From Trypanosoma brucei gambiense DAL972 (Eukaryota; Euglenozoa; Kinetoplastea; Trypanosomatida; Trypanosomatidae): 64,000 nucleotides of DNA. The notes below the pieces were generated by a model that was given only the letters and a program-made list of their open reading frames with translations, ran no database searches and was not told the DNA's origin. Numbering within the stretch: the first letter of the stretch is position 1; every line of letters begins with the position of its first letter. The stretch spans positions 2,728,001-2,792,000 of the forward strand of contig NC_026743.1 in the NCBI RefSeq assembly GCF_000210295.1. Direction: 5' to 3'. Below are positions 58,913 through 64,000 of the stretch, piece after piece. A program made the translations under genes and the position numbers.

Positions 58913-61042
58913 ATGACAATAAGCAGCCCGTGCAACCACGAATATCACCTATGGACCCTCTTCAAACTGCATTCAAAACCTCTTGGTGCTGTGACTAGTG
59001 GGGCTCATCACGGACGTTACCTGACGGAGGATGGTTTTCGGGCCATTGTAGATTCCCTCGTCGGTATGGGTCTACTAGACGGGGGCCACGTGGCAGAAAG
59101 GGAGGGAACTGAGAGCAGGAGTGACAAGAGCGTGGGCGCCGTTGTTTTGTATGGTGAGGTCGAAATTGCAACTGTGCCTTCTACCTCACCTCGTGCAAAT
59201 GCGTCCACCGAGAGTGCTGGAGTTTCTGGTGAGGATGCGTTAGAGAGGGTGGATATCAGTCTGAGCATGGACTCGGCCCCTATCTGTTCCTTACCGCACC
59301 CAAACGTTGTTATCTCTGAGGTGGTTCCCCCGGTACGATTACAATCCGAAACCAAATCTTTTGGTGACACCATTGTGCCAGATGCGGAGAGCCATGCGAC
59401 TGCGGAATTACCGGCTTCGCCCTGGCAGGTGGACAAGGCGGAGCCTGAGGGGAGCGGGTGGAAGCAGGGGATGGAACCTAGGGAGGACACCGTTCACAGA
59501 GGTGTTCACGGAATGCGTATGCCCTCTGACAATGGCAACCGACATCAGTTGCCAGAGAACATGACAGAAAGGTCGAAGGAACAAGTGCAGAACACCGATG
59601 TTCGACGACGCTTGGTTGATAGTTATGTGTCTGGCGACTCCCGACAGTCGCAGAAGTGTGTGCAGTGGGCTAGACGTGGCGGAGCCGTGTACCCCAATAA
59701 CCACCTACGAAGTGGAGTTGAGGGTGAAACGTCTTCCTTTAATGGCACTGGCCTTGACGCTGTAATATCACTTGTGAAGTCTGACAAGACTTCGTGCTTC
59801 TCTGATATGGCATTAGACTCGGCGGCGCTGGACCAGCTACTTCCAAGAAGCGTCGAAAACGATGCGTTAGATAAAGCCAATGATAACATGTTTGTGATGA
59901 TTGAGGAGGCGGCGGCACAACAAGATTCTCTTCACGGTTTCTCACGTGTGAAGTTCTTTCCGGCTGAAAATACCGCGAATAGGCCTGACATTAGAAATCG
60001 CGGTCCACGTTTATCGACGCCACCGCGTCGTCCTAGAAACCCGGCAGTGATTCTTCCATCTCCCCATGTATCGATCACCGATGAAAGGTATAAGAGGCCA
60101 GGTGCGTCACCGAGGCCGTCGCAATCATCTTTCAGGTCACCGCGCCTTTCCCCTAATAATAGAGGTTCTTCTGTCCGTTTTCATCCATCTACAAGCTTCC
60201 AGACTCCAGTCGGTAGACACGGCGGGGAGGGAACTGGTGACGGACTGGCCGCTGCTGCGACCAAGACCGGTACCCGAGGCGCCGCTTTCGTGGGTCCACG
60301 AGCATCAATGGATGAAGAAAGGACGGCGTTATCAGAGGATGTGAATACTGACGAGAGAAGACAAGTTCAGCAGCTGATGCCCAGACGATCTATCAATACC
60401 AGTGGTAGCGGAAGTTGTGGGTACACCTCGAGAGGCAGCGAAGGATTTCCACAACCTCCGGGGCGCCGCATGGTTGGTGGAGTTACCTCGTTAGAGTCCG
60501 CGCAGCCCAGACACCTGCCACGGAACGCCGTGGGTTCAACACAAGACGGAATGGGCATGGGGTCGGCTGTGGCCTTACCGCAGTACCGGAGAAAAGCATT
60601 ACTCACATCGGATGCAACGTCGGCCGATCACACCTTTGGGGAATGGAGCTCCCTGAGCCCCCAAGGAGTCATGCACCATGGTGCGTGTGCCCCTTTCCGA
60701 GGTTCCAACACAAATAGTTCACTCAGCGGTGGGCAAGGAAGCGGGACAGTGACGAGTGACCCACGAAGATTTGTTGCGAGACCTGCTGTGGGACCCACGG
60801 CACCACTGCCACTTCTATTGGGGCCCCGTGGCCGCCGCCGCAGCGCATCAGTTCCATGTTGCCCTCACGGCACGGAGCCTTCGCCACGACCGCCAAGGTC
60901 GCTCTCGAAACGTGCCCGTCTTCGTGCCGAGCGGAAGTGGAGGCCGGTGGAGCCACCTGCTGTCCCCCACACAAGAGCCCGCAGTTGGGGTTTCCGTGCC
61001 GGAGGAAATGTTACGGCACCGCTAATCCCAACCTGGGAGTAG
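58913..61042 (+). CDS. Basic, largely disordered protein, function unknown
   Basis: A 709-aa protein not recognised. Only the first 60 residues (HEYHLWTLFKLHSKPLGAVT and YLTEDGFRAIVDSLVGMGLL) look folded, possibly a short helical domain. Some 270-330 (LVKSDKTSCFSDMALDSAAL and DNMFVMIEEAAAQQD) may be short helices. The remainder is Ser/Arg/Pro/Gly-rich, with many SP/TP and RS/RP steps (TPPRRPRNPAV, SFRSPRLSPNNRGSSVRF), typical of phosphorylated, microtubule- or RNA-associated disordered proteins. No membrane segment is present. The longest frame starts at a GTG eight codons upstream; I use the first ATG. Open frames in other phases inside this gene are shadows of its GC-rich codons. Confidence 0.75.
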   Translation: MTISSPCNHEYHLWTLFKLHSKPLGAVTSGAHHGRYLTEDGFRAIVDSLVGMGLLDGGHVAEREGTESRSDKSVGAVVLYGEVEIATVPSTSPRANASTESAGVSGEDALERVDISLSMDSAPICSLPHPNVVISEVVPPVRLQSETKSFGDTIVPDAESHATAELPASPWQVDKAEPEGSGWKQGMEPREDTVHRGVHGMRMPSDNGNRHQLPENMTERSKEQVQNTDVRRRLVDSYVSGDSRQSQKCVQWARRGGAVYPNNHLRSGVEGETSSFNGTGLDAVISLVKSDKTSCFSDMALDSAALDQLLPRSVENDALDKANDNMFVMIEEAAAQQDSLHGFSRVKFFPAENTANRPDIRNRGPRLSTPPRRPRNPAVILPSPHVSITDERYKRPGASPRPSQSSFRSPRLSPNNRGSSVRFHPSTSFQTPVGRHGGEGTGDGLAAAATKTGTRGAAFVGPRASMDEERTALSEDVNTDERRQVQQLMPRRSINTSGSGSCGYTSRGSEGFPQPPGRRMVGGVTSLESAQPRHLPRNAVGSTQDGMGMGSAVALPQYRRKALLTSDATSADHTFGEWSSLSPQGVMHHGACAPFRGSNTNSSLSGGQGSGTVTSDPRRFVARPAVGPTAPLPLLLGPRGRRRSASVPCCPHGTEPSPRPPRSLSKRARLRAERKWRPVEPPAVPHTRARSWGFRAGGNVTAPLIPTWE

Positions 61043-61772
61043 CCGAAGTTTTCTGCCCAAATGGGGGAAAAGAATCGGTGCGTGTGTGTGTATGTATGGG
61101 GAGACATTGCCTGGGAAAATACGCGAATGTTATGGCAGCTGCTGCAACGCGAGTAACTTTGAAAAGTTATAGAAAACAGGGACAATATGTTGTAATCATG
61201 CTACTTTGTCCTTCGGCTCCTACGAGCAAAGAACTGACCCTCCTCGTTCCTGCCGGACAGTTGGCCATTGTGCTATCCGTACGTGTCGGGCACCGTCGAA
61301 TCCGGCTCCTTGCATCACAGTAGCTGTTCTTTCTATATATATATTTTTGCTCTTGCTACCGAATAGATGATGGAACTTCAACGTAAAGGCGTGAAAGGGC
61401 CAGCGGCTATGGGATGTGGTGCATCCCATTAGGCTGGAAAACGCAAGTGTACCCTTTTGTACTGTGTCGGATTGTAGTTGCTACGTACCCATATCCTAAA
61501 GAGTTTCAAATTATTTTCCATATTTTACTCTCTCCAGGAAGCCAATGGGATTCTCATTTGGGCTTCTATTATTACCCTTTGATTTTTGAGACTGTTGACA
61601 CCCTGTGACATTGCTTATATGTATGTATTAACTGTGTGAGCAAGCATGCCCCCCCTCCTGATGTATAGCAATACATTTGCATGTATAATCGATGTTATGT
61701 TGTAACCAGTTTTCTATGTAAAGTTCTACTGATTTCCTCATCGATTATCCTGAAAGGGAAGCCTCGTTAGAG
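61043..61772. other. Intergenic region, no gene seen
   Basis: About 730 bases, AT-rich towards the right. Short T/C tracts lie at 61533-61546 and 61730-61742, with AGs near 61755 and 61760. The acceptor for the next gene is unclear. Confidence 0.5.
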
Positions 61773-62723
61773 ATGGTGGTGGGACACCGGGTTCTCACAA
61801 CTGCCCCGCGGCAGTCTAGTTACACTAGGGTTGGGTTGGTGAGACCAGCTCTTCTCAGTTTATCTGTCACCGGTGTTTCTACCGTGCAATACGTGGGGGA
61901 TGGTGCGTGTTCGTATTGCTGCTGCAGTAGGCGTTACATTCGTACCATCATCACACCACGCCCTGCTGTTACTACACTTGTATACATTGACAAGTATGGA
62001 CGGCCGGTTCGAAATGGAACGGAGACGGATGTTTCACTGATACGCACTCGAGACAACCAATTTTACCTGCAACGCGTGCTGCCCGGCGGGGAGGTGATAC
62101 GCTGGCGTGCCCCTGGGCTAGACCATCTGAAGCATGTTACCAACTTTGAGACGTACAACCTTAATGAGATTGACGAGTATGGCGGGGTTATAATCCCGGC
62201 TGGTGTGATGCCTACAACACCCAACGACCCCCCGAGTTATCACGATGCGGTGTATTATATTAACCGCATGGAGGCCACGGAAAAGATCACTCGCAAGACC
62301 AGACGCCGCTGGCACCGCCGCCTCTATGCCCATTGGAAGGAGAGCCCAGATAAATTCTTTAACTACTCCATAAGCGCCTACGGGGTTCCGTTCATTGTAC
62401 TCTTGTGGTTAACCATCCGTGGTTTTCACAGCATAAAGAACAACAAACCATTCTGGGACGTTAATGTGTATGGAAAAACAGATGAGGAGTCCGATGCACG
62501 CGACCCTTGGCTGCGGCTGATGCGGTTCTCAGACCGCCACCCCGAGCACGAGGGGCTTGACCTGACTGTCACAATGATGTCCCCAGGACAGTCGCGGCTG
62601 TCAAACTCTCGTGCAGAGCTGCGGGAGTCGGACTTTACGGACCCACATTTTCACAGTGAGTTGTGGTGGAAGCTACGGCACGTGCGGTACTACGGGCACT
62701 GGCCAAAGGGCTTGTCGGAGTAA
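61773..62723 (+). CDS. Predicted mitochondrial membrane protein, function unknown
   Basis: A 316-aa protein I cannot name. The N-terminus (MVVGHRVLTTAPRQSSYTRV) is basic and free of acidic residues, compatible with mitochondrial import. A Cys cluster (CSYCCCSRR) lies at about 46-54. One membrane segment is clear at about 195-216 (YGVPFIVLLWLTIRG), preceded by a very basic run (RKTRRRWHRRLYAHW) and a conserved-looking pattern of Tyr/Trp. The C-terminal 95 residues are polar and rich in Trp, His and Arg (HFHSELWWKLRHVRYYGHWP). This single-span layout with a long soluble tail resembles accessory subunits of kinetoplastid respiratory complexes, but no specific subunit is recognised. Confidence 0.7.
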   Translation: MVVGHRVLTTAPRQSSYTRVGLVRPALLSLSVTGVSTVQYVGDGACSYCCCSRRYIRTIITPRPAVTTLVYIDKYGRPVRNGTETDVSLIRTRDNQFYLQRVLPGGEVIRWRAPGLDHLKHVTNFETYNLNEIDEYGGVIIPAGVMPTTPNDPPSYHDAVYYINRMEATEKITRKTRRRWHRRLYAHWKESPDKFFNYSISAYGVPFIVLLWLTIRGFHSIKNNKPFWDVNVYGKTDEESDARDPWLRLMRFSDRHPEHEGLDLTVTMMSPGQSRLSNSRAELRESDFTDPHFHSELWWKLRHVRYYGHWPKGLSE

Positions 62724-63316
62724 GTAAAGGTGATGGTGATTTATTGTGAAAACAGAGACAATGCCGGTAGTGTGCGCAGAGGAAGGCACACAAGAGGGGA
62801 GAAAAAATGGGCAAGGGGAAGTCATCTCATTTATCGTTTGTAGTTGTTAATCAGCTTGCATTTGCTTTGTTACGCATGCAGTTGCATCCGGGAATCCTCC
62901 TCCTGAGTCAAATGCAGTCAAGCAGGTACACACGGGGTAGCGAAGGTAATAGGGTGAAAATTGTAACTGCCACCGTCTTTTTGTTGCTTACCATCATTTT
63001 TTTTTTTTGTGGATGGAGGTCTGCACTACTTCATGAGTGTTTGCACTGGCACACATTGGCAAAAGGATGATTTTCCTTCCAATGCTTTCATTCTTTCCCT
63101 TTGAATCATCTCCTTCATTTGAGATCATCATTCCCCTTTCTTTTACCGCTCCCTACACGCTCGTCCCACTGCCATCACTCCATATTCTGACTTCCACGTG
63201 GTTAAGAGCGGTATGTATGAATATATAGTTTTTGCTTTCACACCTCTTCCCCGGCATCTTTACCTTTTTCTTTTGTGTGTGAAGTATCCTGTTTTGTTTC
63301 CCAATTGCTTTCAGAA
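62724..63316. other. Intergenic region, no gene accepted
   Basis: About 590 bases. An 87-codon frame (62807-63070) runs over a T run and is not accepted. C/T-rich sequence (63075-63190 and 63241-63273) leads to candidate acceptor AGs at 63283-63284 and 63312-63313, the latter only three bases before the next ATG. Confidence 0.55.
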
Positions 63317-63820
63317 ATGACCCAAAACATTATTCGTCGCATCTTTGGCAATCGTGAACTGCCGGAGAACCTTAGCGGTAGCGAGTACGAGCGCTACATG
63401 CAGGAAAACTTTCCCAAGTGGATTGATGAGTTTGAAAAGGGCGGGTTTCTTGAGGCAACAAAACTCCCAGCCATAAAGAGTGAGAGGGATTTCTTGAGCA
63501 AACTCATTGAACACAAAGACGAAATTATGGTGGTTAAGTACTGGAAGCACGGATGCATCCCGTGCCTCTCATTGGCGGAAATGTACAAACAGGTATCGGA
63601 GCAATGCAAAAAAGAAAACCGCCGTATTGCGTGGTACAGTGTGAATACAAAAGATGTTAGCGCGCGATCATTAGTTGACTACCAACTCGTTAACGGAACC
63701 CCCACAGTCCAGACATTCAGTAGGATGAAACAGGTGGGTAAAGAAATTCGAGCAATAAGTGCGGAGGAGCTAATGAGGGAGCTTTCTTTACGCGAGGCTG
63801 CTCTGAATACAGAGAGTTAG
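63317..63820 (+). CDS. Thioredoxin-like protein with CIPC motif
   Basis: A 167-aa protein with a single thioredoxin fold. The active-site-like motif is Cys80-Ile-Pro-Cys83 after a beta strand (IMVVKYWKHGC). The loop before the next strand has the conserved cis-proline at about 129 (VNGTPTVQTF). Together these support thiol-disulphide chemistry or a related role. Usual thioredoxins have WCGPC; here the residue before the first Cys is Gly (HGC) and the pair is IP, so the redox potential and partner are likely different. An N-terminal extension of about 55 residues (YMQENFPKWIDEFEKGGF) precedes the fold. No clear signal peptide is seen. The longest frame begins at a GTG 14 codons upstream, before candidate splice sites, so the ATG at 63317 is preferred. 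Confidence 0.8.
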   Translation: MTQNIIRRIFGNRELPENLSGSEYERYMQENFPKWIDEFEKGGFLEATKLPAIKSERDFLSKLIEHKDEIMVVKYWKHGCIPCLSLAEMYKQVSEQCKKENRRIAWYSVNTKDVSARSLVDYQLVNGTPTVQTFSRMKQVGKEIRAISAEELMRELSLREAALNTES

Positions 63821-64000
63821 GTTGAATGGAGGAGACCACTCTTCCCCATGTCTTTTCCTTACGGAAAGGCTCTGATCTTCACACGAAATCAAACTGTTCT
63901 TTTTTAGGAAGTAACGGTGGCACATAATAGGCGGCGTGATGTATGGATGTCGTCCTGATATTGTCCCTGGTTGCACTGCTCGGAACACACCCCCACCTCT

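Noticed and set aside
62807..63070. 87-codon frame before the thioredoxin-like gene
   Set aside because: It includes a T-run-encoded hydrophobic stretch and lies in the pyrimidine-rich leader.

Overview
The window looks like nuclear DNA of a kinetoplastid flagellate, most likely an African trypanosome of the Trypanosoma brucei group. All 23 recognisable genes are intronless and lie on the + strand. Pyrimidine tracts followed by AG precede most of them, as expected for trans-splicing of polycistronic transcripts. No bacterial-type promoters, Shine-Dalgarno sites or operon overlaps are seen. The gene content (axonemal dynein p28, a PPR protein, a Pumilio protein, a Rab prenyltransferase subunit) is eukaryotic. 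The species is inferred from style and composition, not from a search.

Layout. Bases 1-4614 are AT-rich low-complexity DNA without a supportable gene. A first gene run (4615-31335) encodes a Rab geranylgeranyltransferase alpha subunit, a small dually acylated protein, a coiled-coil protein, an alpha/beta hydrolase, a CLC-type anion transporter, a YEATS protein, guanylate kinase, a CW zinc-finger protein, a Yippee/Mis18/CULT-like zinc protein with a coiled coil, a short coiled-coil protein and a Pumilio/PUF protein. A second gene-free block (31336-36687) is about 5.35 kb of alternating purine and pyrimidine tracts and microsatellites. A second gene run (36688-63820) holds a small membrane protein, a large acidic protein, the p28 dynein light chain, a DegT-aminotransferase-like protein, a PPR protein, an F-box protein, a cluster of WD40 and repeat-rich genes, a DDAH-like protein, a disordered basic protein, a probable mitochondrial membrane protein and a thioredoxin-like protein.

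The most unusual stretch is 50.3-57.0 kb. Two neighbouring WD40 genes share about 601 bp that appear identical, inside otherwise diverged genes, which points to recent gene conversion. The second is broken by a 2-bp deletion inside a 78-bp repeat. The third gene is built on about 30 copies of a 24-bp repeat that begins upstream of its first ATG, and it shares a C-terminal motif with the broken gene. Elsewhere several proteins keep a family fold but lack key residues: a DDAH-like protein without catalytic His and Cys, a DegT-like protein without the PLP lysine, and a CLC protein without the gating and proton glutamates.

The genes do not form one pathway, which is normal for trypanosome polycistrons. 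Loose themes are chromatin reading (YEATS and CW proteins), RNA control (PUF, PPR) and mitochondrion or flagellum (PPR, DDAH-like, small membrane proteins, p28). Starts given here are the first in-frame ATG; for six genes the longest open frame extends upstream only through non-ATG codons, and I trimmed it.
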